Positions 54,754 to 63,591 of a stretch of 64,000 nt of DNA are shown here, piece by piece. Source of the DNA: JANNSX01 sp963741525. Lineage in GTDB: Bacteria; Pseudomonadota; Alphaproteobacteria; Rhizobiales; Hyphomicrobiaceae. Under the pieces are notes generated by a model. That model was not told the origin of the DNA and searched no databases. It saw only the letters and a program-made list of their open reading frames with translations. Location: NCBI GenBank assembly GCA_963741525.1, contig CAVUIW010000022.1, forward strand, positions 124,001 to 188,000, in the 5' to 3' direction. The translations under genes were made by a program, and so were the position numbers. Position 1 is the stretch's first letter. Each line of letters begins with the position of its first letter.

Positions 54754-55671
54754 ATGAGGGATGATGGCTTGTCAACGCTGACGATCGCCCATCTCTCGGA
54801 CATCCACCTCGGGCCCATGCCCAGGCCGCGGCTGCGCGATTTGACACCGAAGCGCCTGACCGGCCTCGCCAACTGGCACCGGGGTCGCAAGCACCGGCAC
54901 CTGCCCGAAGTGCTGTCGGCGCTCATCGAAGACGTCCACGCGCAGCAGCCGGACCACATCGTTGTCACGGGAGACCTGTGCAATGTCGGCATGCCGCAGG
55001 AATTTGCCGGGGTCCTCGACTGGCTCGGGCGACTGGGGCCGCCTGATCGGGTTACGGTCATTCCGGGCAATCACGACACCTATGTGCGTCTCCGCCGCGA
55101 TCCCGGCATCGCCCGTTGGGCGGCCTACATGACGGGTGAAGCTAGCTCTGGCGCGGCGTTCCCGTTTGTCCGGCGGCTCAGCGGCGTCGCGCTTGTCGGA
55201 CTGTCGTCGGCTGTGCCGACGCCGATGTTCCGGGCAAGCGGCGAGCTTGGGCCGGCGCAGCGCCAGGCCGCGGGTGAGCTGTTGGCGAGCCTTGGTGCCG
55301 AGGGCCTTGTCCGCGTCGTGCTGATCCACCATCCCCCGCTTCCCGGCCAGTCGGCGCCGGCCTGCAGTCTGACCGATGCGGGCGCTTTCACGGAAGTGTT
55401 GCGCCGCGCCGGAGCCGAGCTCGTGCTGCATGGGCACAACCACCAGGCGATGGTGGCCGATGCCGGGGGCGGTGCGGGACCCATTCCAGTCGTCGGCGTG
55501 CCGTCGGCCTCCCACGCCCGCCATCACGGCCACGCCGAGCCGGCGCGCTACAATCTCTACCGGATCGAAACGGGCGCGGGCCGCCGGCGCATCATGATGG
55601 AGGGGCGGGCCATCGCCGAGGATTTGACGACACTCAACACCGTCGAGACACGCGAGCTGCCGATGCGCTGA
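54754..55671 (+). CDS. Calcineurin-like metallophosphoesterase
   Basis: A 305-residue dimetal phosphatase. The ligand blocks are LTIAHLSDIHLGP (Asp, His), VVTGDLCN (Asp), VIPGNHDTY (Asn, His), VVLIHHPPL (His) and VLHGHNHQAM (His pair). The layout resembles Icc/CpdA-type phosphodiesterases, but the substrate is not fixed. The ATG at 54754 is chosen because homology starts a few residues later. It is followed by the GMC oxidoreductase gene. Confidence 0.9.
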   Translation: MRDDGLSTLTIAHLSDIHLGPMPRPRLRDLTPKRLTGLANWHRGRKHRHLPEVLSALIEDVHAQQPDHIVVTGDLCNVGMPQEFAGVLDWLGRLGPPDRVTVIPGNHDTYVRLRRDPGIARWAAYMTGEASSGAAFPFVRRLSGVALVGLSSAVPTPMFRASGELGPAQRQAAGELLASLGAEGLVRVVLIHHPPLPGQSAPACSLTDAGAFTEVLRRAGAELVLHGHNHQAMVADAGGGAGPIPVVGVPSASHARHHGHAEPARYNLYRIETGAGRRRIMMEGRAIAEDLTTLNTVETRELPMR

Positions 55672-55706
55672 GCGTCATTCGGCGCGACGCCATACAGGAG
55701 CGAAAG

Positions 55707-57209
55707 ATGACTGCACGGGAGAGCACGTCCGGACCGGTCCGGGCTGACGTCATTGTCGCCGGGGGCGGCACCAGCGGGGCCGTCATTGCCTCGCGACTGG
55801 TAGAGGCTGGGATTGATGTCGTGGTCGTGGAGGCGGGTCCCGACTACGGCGCGCTTTCGGAAGGCCGCTGGCCGCAGGATCTGCTCGCTGCCCATGCGCT
55901 GGCGCTCTCGCATGATTGGGGCTACGGCTCGGGCCCGCTCGACGGCCGCCAGCCCTGGACCTACGAGCGCGCGCGCGTGATCAGTGGGTGTTCCGCGCAC
56001 AATGGCTGCATCGCGGCCGTCGGTCATGCGAGCGACTACGACGCCTGGGGACTGCCTCTGTGGCGGACGCACCTGCTGCGGCCGGTGTTCAATACGGCGC
56101 TCGAGAAAATGCGCGTCCGGACCTATCAGCCGGAAGAGATCGGCCCCTTCCATGCCCGCTGTCTCGAGGCAGCAGCACTCTGCGGCTGGAAGATGGGCGA
56201 GGACCTATGCGATCTCGATGCGAATGACTCGTTCGGCCGGGAGTCCGTCAACATCGTCGACGGCGTTCGCTGGAATGCGGCCTTTGCATATCTCGATCCC
56301 GTGCGCGGCAAACGCAATATCCGCATCCTCGACCAAACGATGATCGACCGTTTCGTCGAGACCAGCGCCGGCGTGACGCTGACGGGCAGGCGAGATGGCC
56401 GGGCGGTCAGGATCGAGGCTGAAAGGCTCGTACTCGCGGCCGGCGTCTATGGCACGCCCGCGATCTTGCAGCGCTCCGGCATCGGCGATCCCGCGCGGCT
56501 GAAGGCGGTTGGCGTGACGGCGGTGCTCGATCTCAAGGGCGTCGGCGCTAATCTTCACGATCACCCGATGGTGCATGCGGATCGCGCGATCGGCCCGGAG
56601 CTTCAAGGCTGGCTCGACGAGAAGGCGGCGAGCGGCTTCCTCCCCGAGGAGCAGACGCTGGGCAAGGCGATCTCCGGCCAAGCGCGCGACGGCCTCTACG
56701 ACATGCACGTGTTCCCGGCCGCCGCCTCGACGCAGACGGCGCTGACGAACGGGTTTGCCCTCGTCGAGGTCAGCTGCGTCACGCCGAAGAGCCGTGGACG
56801 GCTCGATATCGTGACAGCCGATTCCGAGGCCGCGCCGAAAATCGATCATCGCTATCTGAGCGATCCCGAAGGCCACGACATCGCCGTGCTCCGCGATGGT
56901 CTGGTCATGGCGGAGGCAATGCTCGACGCGGCGCCGCTCAAGAGCTTGCTTGGCGATCGCCGCACCGATACCTCGACCGACGACGGTATCCGCCGAAATG
57001 TTACGCACTACTATCATCCGGTTGGAACCTGCATGATGGGAAGTGGCACGGACGCGGTGTGCGACGAGCGCGGGAATGTGCATGGCCTCGCGCGCGTGGT
57101 GGTCGGTGACGTATCGCTGATGCCGCAGGTGCCGCGGGCGAACACGAACATCCCTGCGGTCGTGATCGGTGAGCGGGTGGCGCAATTCATGATCGACAAG
57201 TGCGCATGA
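55707..57209 (+). CDS. GMC family FAD-dependent oxidoreductase
   Basis: A 500-residue flavoenzyme. The dinucleotide motif is VIVAGGGTSGAVIASRLVEAG (about 15-35), VVVEAGPD follows, and GMC region 1 has an unusual form (VISGCSAHNGCIAAVGHASDY). Region 2 is AAGVYGTPAILQRSGIG, and the catalytic His segment is HYYHPVGTCMMG. It oxidises an alcohol such as choline, a polyol or a hydroxy acid. A 4-base overlap (ATGA) couples it to the SRPBCC gene. Confidence 0.9.
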   Translation: MTARESTSGPVRADVIVAGGGTSGAVIASRLVEAGIDVVVVEAGPDYGALSEGRWPQDLLAAHALALSHDWGYGSGPLDGRQPWTYERARVISGCSAHNGCIAAVGHASDYDAWGLPLWRTHLLRPVFNTALEKMRVRTYQPEEIGPFHARCLEAAALCGWKMGEDLCDLDANDSFGRESVNIVDGVRWNAAFAYLDPVRGKRNIRILDQTMIDRFVETSAGVTLTGRRDGRAVRIEAERLVLAAGVYGTPAILQRSGIGDPARLKAVGVTAVLDLKGVGANLHDHPMVHADRAIGPELQGWLDEKAASGFLPEEQTLGKAISGQARDGLYDMHVFPAAASTQTALTNGFALVEVSCVTPKSRGRLDIVTADSEAAPKIDHRYLSDPEGHDIAVLRDGLVMAEAMLDAAPLKSLLGDRRTDTSTDDGIRRNVTHYYHPVGTCMMGSGTDAVCDERGNVHGLARVVVGDVSLMPQVPRANTNIPAVVIGERVAQFMIDKCA

Positions 57210-58132
57210 TGACGAACGAGAATTTCCCCGCTCACAAATTGACCTTGAGCCGTCCCTTCTCCGCAGCACCATCCGCGATCTTCGACGCCTGGCTCGATCC
57301 GGACACCATCGGCCGGTTCCTATTCCGCACGCCAGGCGGCGTGTTGGAGACGGCGAAAGTTGACGCGAAGGTGGGTGGCACCTTCACGATCGTCGAGAAG
57401 CGCGGTGCGATGTCGGCCCCACACTACGGCACATTACGCGTCATCGAGCGTCCCAAGAGGATTGTCTTCGACTTCGCGGTCTCCCGCGAGCAGCCGCCCT
57501 CCGATGTGACGGTCGAGATCGCCAAGGCGGGGAAGGGTGTGCTCGTGACGCTGACGCACGCGGTCGATCCCAGATGGGCCGAGTACACGCCGATGATCCT
57601 CGCCGGGTGGAGCCGGATGCTCGCTTCGCTATCGGCGCTGCTGGCGATGGACGCAGGGCAGGTGCTGCAAACGAGCCGGATCATCGCCGCGCCGCGCAAG
57701 AAAGTCTGGCAAGCCTGGACCGAGCCCGAGGCGCTTGCCCGCTGGTGGGGTGGCAAGGACGCCGCGCGGCCCGAGGTCGAGGCCATGGACGTGACGCCCG
57801 GCGGCGGTTTTCGTCTGAGGATCGCAGCGCCCGGCCGGCCGGTATTCACGATCAAAGGCACCTACCGCGAGGTCGAGACCAACACCCGCCTTGTCTACGA
57901 CGATGTCTGCGAGGCCGACGGCATGCCCTTTTACGAGGAGGTGCTGGAGGCCGATTTCGCGGCGGCCGGAATGGGCAAGACACGCGTGACCGTCACGGCG
58001 CCGCTCGCACCGGACATGCGCAAGCAAACCAAAGCCGGGCTCGATGAGCTGGGCATCGGTTGGGCGCGCGGCTGGGCCGACAATCTCGATGCGCTCGCCA
58101 GCGAACTTGAGGCCAACCCGGGCGCGCCTTAG
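57206..58132 (+). CDS. Double SRPBCC (AHSA1-like) domain protein
   Basis: A 308-residue protein made of two tandem AHSA1/START-like domains. Domain 1 (about 10-145) starts LTLSRPFSAAPSAIFDAWLDP. Domain 2 (about 155-300) starts QTSRIIAAPRKKVWQAWTEPEALARWW, which is more canonical. The domains have diverged, so the duplication is old. Such proteins bind hydrophobic ligands or act as stress-related cofactors. It is translationally coupled to the GMC oxidoreductase. Confidence 0.85.
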   Translation: MMTNENFPAHKLTLSRPFSAAPSAIFDAWLDPDTIGRFLFRTPGGVLETAKVDAKVGGTFTIVEKRGAMSAPHYGTLRVIERPKRIVFDFAVSREQPPSDVTVEIAKAGKGVLVTLTHAVDPRWAEYTPMILAGWSRMLASLSALLAMDAGQVLQTSRIIAAPRKKVWQAWTEPEALARWWGGKDAARPEVEAMDVTPGGGFRLRIAAPGRPVFTIKGTYREVETNTRLVYDDVCEADGMPFYEEVLEADFAAAGMGKTRVTVTAPLAPDMRKQTKAGLDELGIGWARGWADNLDALASELEANPGAP

Positions 58133-58168
58133 ATTTCCCAGCCATCAGTACGCCAAGAGAGGACGATC

Positions 58169-58819
58169 ATGCTCAAAGGTCTCGACCCGCTGCTCAACGC
58201 CGACGTGCTGCACGCTCTGAAGTCCATGGGGCACGGTGACGATCTGATCCTGTGCGATGTGAACTTTCCGGCGGATTCGGTCGCCCGCCAGACGATCATC
58301 GGCCGGCTGCTCCGGATCGACGGCGTGAACATCGCCCGCGCCGCCAAGGCAATCCTCTCGGTCATGCCGCTCGACAGCTTCGTGCCGGCGCCCGCAGGCC
58401 GTATGGAGGTGGTCGGCAAGCCGCATGAGATCTTGCCGGTTCAGCAGGAGGTCCAAAAGGAGATCGATCTGGCCGAGGGCAAATCGCTCCCCATGGCCGG
58501 CATCGAGCGTTTTGCATTCTACGATCTCGCCAAGAAGGCTTACTGCGTCGTCCAGACCGGCGAGCGGCGTTTTTACGGCTGCTTCGTCTTCAAGAAGGGC
58601 GTGATCGGGCCGGATTTCGTAATACCAAACCGCAGTATGCTCGACTCATCCTTCGTCCCTTTGGGGCCATCGGACCGGTCGAGCATACTGCGGTTTGGTA
58701 CAAGGAGTGAAACAGGCAAAAAGGCCTGCCCACTGGGTCGTGAAGTCGAACCTGTTTCCATGAGAGACATCGTACCCCCTCATCTGGCCCCTCATGCCGA
58801 AGGCATGCCTTCGGCATGA
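58169..58819 (+). CDS. RbsD/FucU family mutarotase with repeat-encoded C-terminal tail
   Basis: 216 residues as read. Residues 1-149 form a complete RbsD/FucU domain: MLKGLDPLLNADVLHALKSM, the catalytic region GHGDDLILCD, VMPLDSFVPAP, and the terminal RRFYGCFVFKKGVIGPD. Family members normally end here. The last 67 residues are encoded by palindromic repeats (58623-58700 and 58785-58826) and end at a stop inside the second palindrome. The family interconverts anomers of fucose, ribose or similar sugars. The tail is probably a by-product of repeat insertion. Confidence 0.83.
   Translation: MLKGLDPLLNADVLHALKSMGHGDDLILCDVNFPADSVARQTIIGRLLRIDGVNIARAAKAILSVMPLDSFVPAPAGRMEVVGKPHEILPVQQEVQKEIDLAEGKSLPMAGIERFAFYDLAKKAYCVVQTGERRFYGCFVFKKGVIGPDFVIPNRSMLDSSFVPLGPSDRSSILRFGTRSETGKKACPLGREVEPVSMRDIVPPHLAPHAEGMPSA
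58623..58700. repeat. Long-stem hairpin repeat in the 3' end of the RbsD-like gene
   Basis: Perfect 22-bp inverted arms (58623-58644 and 58679-58700, beginning taccaaaccgcagtatgctc) with a 34-base loop. The whole unit lies inside the open frame of the RbsD-like gene. Confidence 0.9.
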
Positions 58820-58826
58820 GGGGCCA
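58785..58826. repeat. Perfect 42-bp palindrome
   Basis: The 21-base half site starting tggcccctcatgccgaaggc at 58785 is followed at once by its exact reverse complement, with no spacer. It contains the stop codon of the RbsD-like frame. It could form a cruciform or act as a bidirectional terminator between convergent genes. Confidence 0.92.
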
Positions 58827-58894
58827 CCCACTCCCTTGGGAGAAGGCGGGCAAGACCGCCATCAAATTTGGTTGATAGGATTTGCGGGTCGACC

Positions 58895-60265
58895 TCATCT
58901 CGGGTTGACACCGAGCCGCATGCCGCCCATCGGCCGGAGTGTCAGCCGCGACATTGGTTCCGGATCGCAGCCTTCGACGGGCGAAAACCGCATGGCCCGC
59001 ACCAGCGTCGCCAGCACCGCCTTCGCCTCCATCATGGCGAAGGCCATGCCGATGCAGATGCGGGAGCCCGCGCCGAAGGGCATGTAAGTATAGCGCGTGC
59101 GCGTCTCCTCTGCTTCTGCCGTGAAGCGTTCAGGATCGAAGCGGTCGGGATCGCTCCAGAGCGCCTTGTGCCGGTGCAGCGCGTAAATCGGCACAAGCAG
59201 CATGGCACCCTTCGGTAAATCCAAACCGCCGAGGGTGATGGCCTCGGTCGCTTGCCGCATGACGACGGGTGCCGGCGGGTAGAGGCGCATCGCCTCTTTG
59301 ATGACCATCTCGGTCAGAGCGAGCTGCTCGATATGCCCGGCCGAGATCGGCTCGTCGCCAGCGACGGCGCGGGCCTCGGTTGCCAGCTTGTCCTGCCACC
59401 CCGGCGACTTGGCGAGCAGGTAGAGCGACCAGGTGAGCGCCATGGCCGTTGTCGCGTGGCCGGCGGCGAGGAAGGTCAGGAGATTGTCGATGAGCTGGCC
59501 ATCGGTCATCGGCTCGTGGGTGTCGGGATGGCGCGCGGAGAGTAGGCGCGAGAAGAGATCGTCGTGCTCGCCGGGTGCCCGGCGCCGCGCGGAGATGAGC
59601 GCCGCCACCGCGCCCCTCAACTCGCGCTCCGAGCGGCGCATCGATCGCGTGCCCGGATGCGGCAGCCATTTTGGAAAATTCAGCATGCCATACGCGATTT
59701 CCCAGGAGATCGGCAGCAGATAGTCCGCATGCGCGCGCTCCACGGCGTTGGCGACGAACGTGTCGCCCCCCGGCAGCAGCGTGTCGGCGATGATCTTGAA
59801 GGTGATCGACGTCATGTCGTGTTCAATATCGCGTTCGTTCCGGCCCGCCGCGCGCCAGATGCCGAGCATGCTCTCGGCCGCCCCCGTCATCGCCGGGATG
59901 TAGCGCAGCAATTCGCCATGCCGGAACAGCGGCGCCACCACCTGTCGCTGCCAGCGCCAGTCGGCGCCATCGGAGGTGAAGACGCTGTTGCCGAGCAGCG
60001 GCCCGAGCACGCGCTTCTCGATCGGCGTCTTGACGAATTTGTCCTGGGCCTCGAGCAAAACTGTCTTGATGATGGAGGGGCTCAACACCCATGTGAAATC
60101 GCCGAGCGGACCCACGCGCCTGACGATCGGCTGCTCATAGACCGCGGCCGGCCAGGCCGAAAGCGGGTTCCTCACAATGTCGAGCATGACCAGCGGAAAA
60201 CGCTCGCCGTAGCGGCCTGCCTTCACCTTGGGCGGGTAGAAGGGGAAGCGCCGATTCGTCGTCAT
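58895..60265 (-). CDS. Cytochrome P450 with Ala at the I-helix acid position
   Basis: 456 residues from the ATG at 60265 (MTTNRRFPFYPPKVKAG). The heme loop FGAGSRICIG has ligand Cys404, and the ExxR motif lies in VIKEAMRLYPP. The PERF-like motif is in DPERF. The I-helix reads LAAGHATTAMALTW: the conserved acid before Thr-Thr is Ala, which should affect proton delivery to bound oxygen. The start overlaps the methyltransferase stop by ATGA, so the two are co-translated. Confidence 0.9.
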   Translation of the reverse strand: MTTNRRFPFYPPKVKAGRYGERFPLVMLDIVRNPLSAWPAAVYEQPIVRRVGPLGDFTWVLSPSIIKTVLLEAQDKFVKTPIEKRVLGPLLGNSVFTSDGADWRWQRQVVAPLFRHGELLRYIPAMTGAAESMLGIWRAAGRNERDIEHDMTSITFKIIADTLLPGGDTFVANAVERAHADYLLPISWEIAYGMLNFPKWLPHPGTRSMRRSERELRGAVAALISARRRAPGEHDDLFSRLLSARHPDTHEPMTDGQLIDNLLTFLAAGHATTAMALTWSLYLLAKSPGWQDKLATEARAVAGDEPISAGHIEQLALTEMVIKEAMRLYPPAPVVMRQATEAITLGGLDLPKGAMLLVPIYALHRHKALWSDPDRFDPERFTAEAEETRTRYTYMPFGAGSRICIGMAFAMMEAKAVLATLVRAMRFSPVEGCDPEPMSRLTLRPMGGMRLGVNPR

Positions 60266-62034
60266 GGCGCCTTGGCGATCCAGAACCGATACATCGCATC
60301 GAACATGTGGGGATGCTCGCCTTCGAGGGAAACCCAATGCGGCAATCGGCCGGGGAAACGATCGTCCGGATAGGCCTTGGCAAACAGCGCTTCGCCGTCG
60401 GGATCGAGCGTGAAACCGAGGAAGGCGAGGCCGAGGCGGTCGAGCTGTTGGGCGATGTCCTCAAGACGAAGCGGCTGCTCGTTTTCGTGCAACGCGAGGT
60501 CGCGGAACTCGGAGAGCGAGTAGAAATCCTTCGACTTGGCGAATTGATCGCGCCGGGAACCGCCGAGAAGCCGCTGCCGGTACTGCCGAGCCGCTTCGCC
60601 GGTGCAACCTGGGCCCGGATACGCCGGGTCCTGCCGAAGTGCTGTGACATCGGCTCTCGCCAACGCCGAATAGAGACCGGCATAGGCAAGGCCGCCGGGT
60701 TTCAGAAGCGAGGCCAAATGCGCGAGGCCAGCCATCGGATCGGCCATATGATGCAGCACGCCGACGCACTCGGCGATGTCGTATTTCTGGGTGGCCGGGT
60801 GGAGAGCCAGGAAGTCAGCCTGGGCAAAGCGGATGTTGCCGACGCCGAAATGCGCGGCTTGCCGTGTCGCGTAGCCGAGGCTGGCGGCCGACAGATCGAT
60901 GGCGGTGACACGTGCGTTGGAGCCGTAGCCGGCGGCCGATTGCAGCGCTTGCCGGCCGGTGCCGCAGCCGGCGATCAACACGTCGTAGGGCTGCTCGAAG
61001 CGTTTGAGCTGCTCGGCTGGCATATAGCGCCCGAGCGCGCGCAGGATCGTGCCTTGCTTGGGCAACCGGACGCTCCGCCAGCGCGGATAGGGCGCGGCCT
61101 CGTACTGAGACTTGACGCGCAGCGAGGTCGCGTCGCCGATCGTGCCGATGCGTTGGAGCGAAGAGGCCGCGCGGCGCTCGGACTCGCGGTGCTGCCATTC
61201 CTCGACGACGAGCTCCTTCAGCGCTTTCGGACGCAGCTTGCCCAGCTGCTCCACCGTCGTACCGGCCGCAAGCAGCGCATCGAGGGGACGATAGAGGAGG
61301 TGGAGCATCAACCGCCGGCCCATCTCGGCGTCGCCGGCAAGCAAAGCTTCGGCATCGATCGATAGCGAAGTGAGGGCCGAGGACTCGTCACCGCTCACGG
61401 ACCAGACATGCTCATGGAGGAGGCATTGCCGGACCAAAGCGAGGGCGATCGTTTGCAGCGGGCGGTCCTCGAACCGTTCGGCAGGCGTCTCGATCAGCAG
61501 CGTCCGGCGCAGACCGACGAGCCAGCTTTCGATATCGATGTCTTTATTGATCGACGTCGACAAGGCCGCGAGGAAGAGATCGTCGCGAAGCGCGCTCGGC
61601 GTCTTGCGGGCCAGTTGAGTATGTGTGTCGGTACTCGCGAACAGGTCCAATTGTTTAAACCGCGCATACACCGCCTCGCCGATGGCCTGGCGGTCGATGC
61701 GGTCGAAGGCGAGCGCGGCCTTGAGGCCGGCCGCGTCGAGCAGCTTAGTGTCTTCGAGCGTGAACCGGGCGAGCAGGCCCGAAAGCCGGTCGGCGGAACC
61801 GATCTCGGCTGGCGCGATCGCAACCGCTTCCGCGTACAGCGAGGCCGCCTCGGCATAGAGACCTTGGCTTTCAAAGACGGCCGCCAAGTTGTGCCGGTGG
61901 GCAGGGTTGCGCCGGTCGGCATCGATGGCCCGGGCGAGATAGCCCCGGGCCAGCAGCACGTCGCCATTGCGAGCAGCAGAAACCCCGAGCCGGGACCATT
62001 CCTCGGCCTGGGCGGCGGATTTCAATCGGCTCAT
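60262..62034 (-). CDS. TPR-repeat protein with C-terminal SAM-dependent methyltransferase domain
   Basis: 590 residues starting MSRLKSAAQAEEWSRLG at 62034. N-terminal TPR-like repeats (about 10-90: ARGYLARAIDADRRNPAHRHNLAAV, SLYAEAVAIAP) are followed by a helical middle region. The methyltransferase domain starts near 370 with motif I VLIAGCGTGRQ, then VTAIDLSAASLGYA, AECVGVLHHMADP and LKPGGLAYAGLYS. The acceptor is unknown. It is coupled to the P450 gene. A copy of the dispersed repeat lies just upstream. Confidence 0.86.
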   Translation of the reverse strand: MSRLKSAAQAEEWSRLGVSAARNGDVLLARGYLARAIDADRRNPAHRHNLAAVFESQGLYAEAASLYAEAVAIAPAEIGSADRLSGLLARFTLEDTKLLDAAGLKAALAFDRIDRQAIGEAVYARFKQLDLFASTDTHTQLARKTPSALRDDLFLAALSTSINKDIDIESWLVGLRRTLLIETPAERFEDRPLQTIALALVRQCLLHEHVWSVSGDESSALTSLSIDAEALLAGDAEMGRRLMLHLLYRPLDALLAAGTTVEQLGKLRPKALKELVVEEWQHRESERRAASSLQRIGTIGDATSLRVKSQYEAAPYPRWRSVRLPKQGTILRALGRYMPAEQLKRFEQPYDVLIAGCGTGRQALQSAAGYGSNARVTAIDLSAASLGYATRQAAHFGVGNIRFAQADFLALHPATQKYDIAECVGVLHHMADPMAGLAHLASLLKPGGLAYAGLYSALARADVTALRQDPAYPGPGCTGEAARQYRQRLLGGSRRDQFAKSKDFYSLSEFRDLALHENEQPLRLEDIAQQLDRLGLAFLGFTLDPDGEALFAKAYPDDRFPGRLPHWVSLEGEHPHMFDAMYRFWIAKAP

Positions 62035-62054
62035 TTTGGGCGACCTGTGCTCAA

Positions 62055-62128
62055 GTGCTTCCGGAAAAGCTTGTCCCGGCGGAGGCCGGGATGCGAAGCG
62101 GTTATCCGAGAAGAAGCACGACAAACCT
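62055..62128 (+). repeat. Dispersed palindromic repeat, copy B
   Basis: Nearly identical to 3401-3475, with the inner hairpin cccggc-ggag-gccggg and tail agaagcacgacaaacc. It lies about 20 bases upstream of the TPR-methyltransferase start and may overlap its promoter. Nothing else is recognisable in the gap 62035-62201. Confidence 0.75.
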
Positions 62129-62201
62129 AGACGGCGGGCGAATGCGCCGCCGGTCGCCTAGAGGCCCCGGGCCAACGGCTCTTGTCAATGCTGGCCGGTG
62201 T

Positions 62202-62510
62202 TCAGTCGCCGGTGCAGGCAAAGCGCACCGTCACGAGGAAGGCGCCGACGCCGTCGTCGCCGATTCCGGCCTGGCTCTCGCTGACCTCGCCGCCGACGCA
62301 GTTGGCTTTCTTCTGCCAGCCGGAGGCGAGTTTCTCGGCTTCCTCGACCGACTGGACCGACTTGTTCCTGAGGCAGGTAACGCGGCTTCCAGACGCTTCG
62401 ACAAGTTTGAAGCCGGAGCCGCATTGTGGGCCCGACTGGGCCCCAGCTGGCAGTGACGGGCCGAATACAATGGCCGATGCCACTGCCCCTACGAGCAGTC
62501 CGGTTCGCAT
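62202..62510 (-). CDS. Small secreted protein
   Basis: A 102-residue exported protein. The signal peptide is RTGLLVGAVASAIVFGPSLP, with cleavage after AGA. The mature part has four Cys (PQCGSGF, VTCLRNK, ANCVGGE, FACTGD), which could form two disulfides. No known family. It is divergent from the EEP-family gene. Confidence 0.68.
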   Translation of the reverse strand: MRTGLLVGAVASAIVFGPSLPAGAQSGPQCGSGFKLVEASGSRVTCLRNKSVQSVEEAEKLASGWQKKANCVGGEVSESQAGIGDDGVGAFLVTVRFACTGD

Positions 62511-62583
62511 CGATCAATTCCCCCAAATCAATCAGCCGCTTGTCAGCGTGCCCGCGAATTGCGGCAAGTTCGTGGGCGGAGCG

Positions 62584-63588
62584 ATGGATCGATTCGATTC
62601 GGTGTGCCAGAAGAAGCGAGCGCGCGGGGAGGCGAGATTGGTATCGAAATATTCGTTTGGTTTGGTGGCGGCAGCCGTCGTGCTGATTGGGTCGCTCGGG
62701 GTTGCTGCGCTCTGGCTACTCGGCTCGATGTCGACGTATGCGGATGCGTTCTCGCACCTCTTCGGACATGCCATCGGGGGGATCGCCGGATCGATCGCGG
62801 CGCTCGTCTGGCGGCGACGTGCGCTGCTCGTTTTGCTGGCCGGCATCGCGGCGACGCTCGGGCTGCATGCGGGCCTTGCGTGGAATGGAACGAGTGAGAC
62901 AAGTGCGCCGCGCGGACCCGGCGAGATCAAGCTCCTGAGTTTCAATACCTGGCATTCCCACGCGGATCTCGACGAGCTTCAGGCCTTCATCGAGCGCGAG
63001 GATGCCGACATTGTGCTCGTCTACGAGTTTGGGCCGAACAAGCTGGCGCTGCTTGAGCGGTTGAAGAAGAACTACCCCTATGCCGGTGGTTGCGCGGAGA
63101 CCTGGCACTGTTCTGTCGAGATCATTTCGAAGCGTCCGTTCACGACTGTCGAAGCCGGCCGGCGTGAGCAGCTCGATGGACCACCGCGGGTGGTTGCCAC
63201 CTATGGGCAGGGCGCCGCCCCGCTCACCATCATCGGCGCCCATATGATGCGCCCGATCGACGGGCCGAACGGACATCTGAAGGAAATGCGCCGTGTCGCC
63301 GGCATCGCGAAGGTCGCGCCGGGGCCGGTCATCGTCGCCGGCGATTTCAACGCCACGTCGTGGTCGCACTCGTTCGGCGTGTTCCGCGCGGAGTTGGGGC
63401 TCGTCCACATGGGCCGCTTCCTGCCGAGTTGGCCGGCGGAAGTCAAAGGCTTGCCGCAGCTCGCCATCGATCATCTCTGGGTGTCGAAGGATCTGACGAT
63501 CACCGATGTGCATCTGGGGCCCAATACCGGCTCCGACCACCGTCCGCTGGTGGCCAACATCCGTCTGCCCGATGGTTTCACCTGGTAG
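62584..63588 (+). CDS. Endonuclease/exonuclease/phosphatase family protein with N-terminal TM helices
   Basis: 334 residues from the ATG at 62584. Three hydrophobic helices come first (about residues 25-45, 55-75 and 80-95), as in YafD-like members. The EEP domain follows: LLSFNTWHSHADLDEL (Asn), ADIVLVYEF (Glu), IIGAHMMRPI, VIVAGDFNATSWS (Asp, Asn) and GSDHRPLVANI (Asp, His). It is probably a membrane-anchored phosphodiesterase. The start is uncertain: the frame is open upstream and a later TTG is possible. Confidence 0.82.
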   Translation: MDRFDSVCQKKRARGEARLVSKYSFGLVAAAVVLIGSLGVAALWLLGSMSTYADAFSHLFGHAIGGIAGSIAALVWRRRALLVLLAGIAATLGLHAGLAWNGTSETSAPRGPGEIKLLSFNTWHSHADLDELQAFIEREDADIVLVYEFGPNKLALLERLKKNYPYAGGCAETWHCSVEIISKRPFTTVEAGRREQLDGPPRVVATYGQGAAPLTIIGAHMMRPIDGPNGHLKEMRRVAGIAKVAPGPVIVAGDFNATSWSHSFGVFRAELGLVHMGRFLPSWPAEVKGLPQLAIDHLWVSKDLTITDVHLGPNTGSDHRPLVANIRLPDGFTW

Positions 63589-63591
63589 CCG

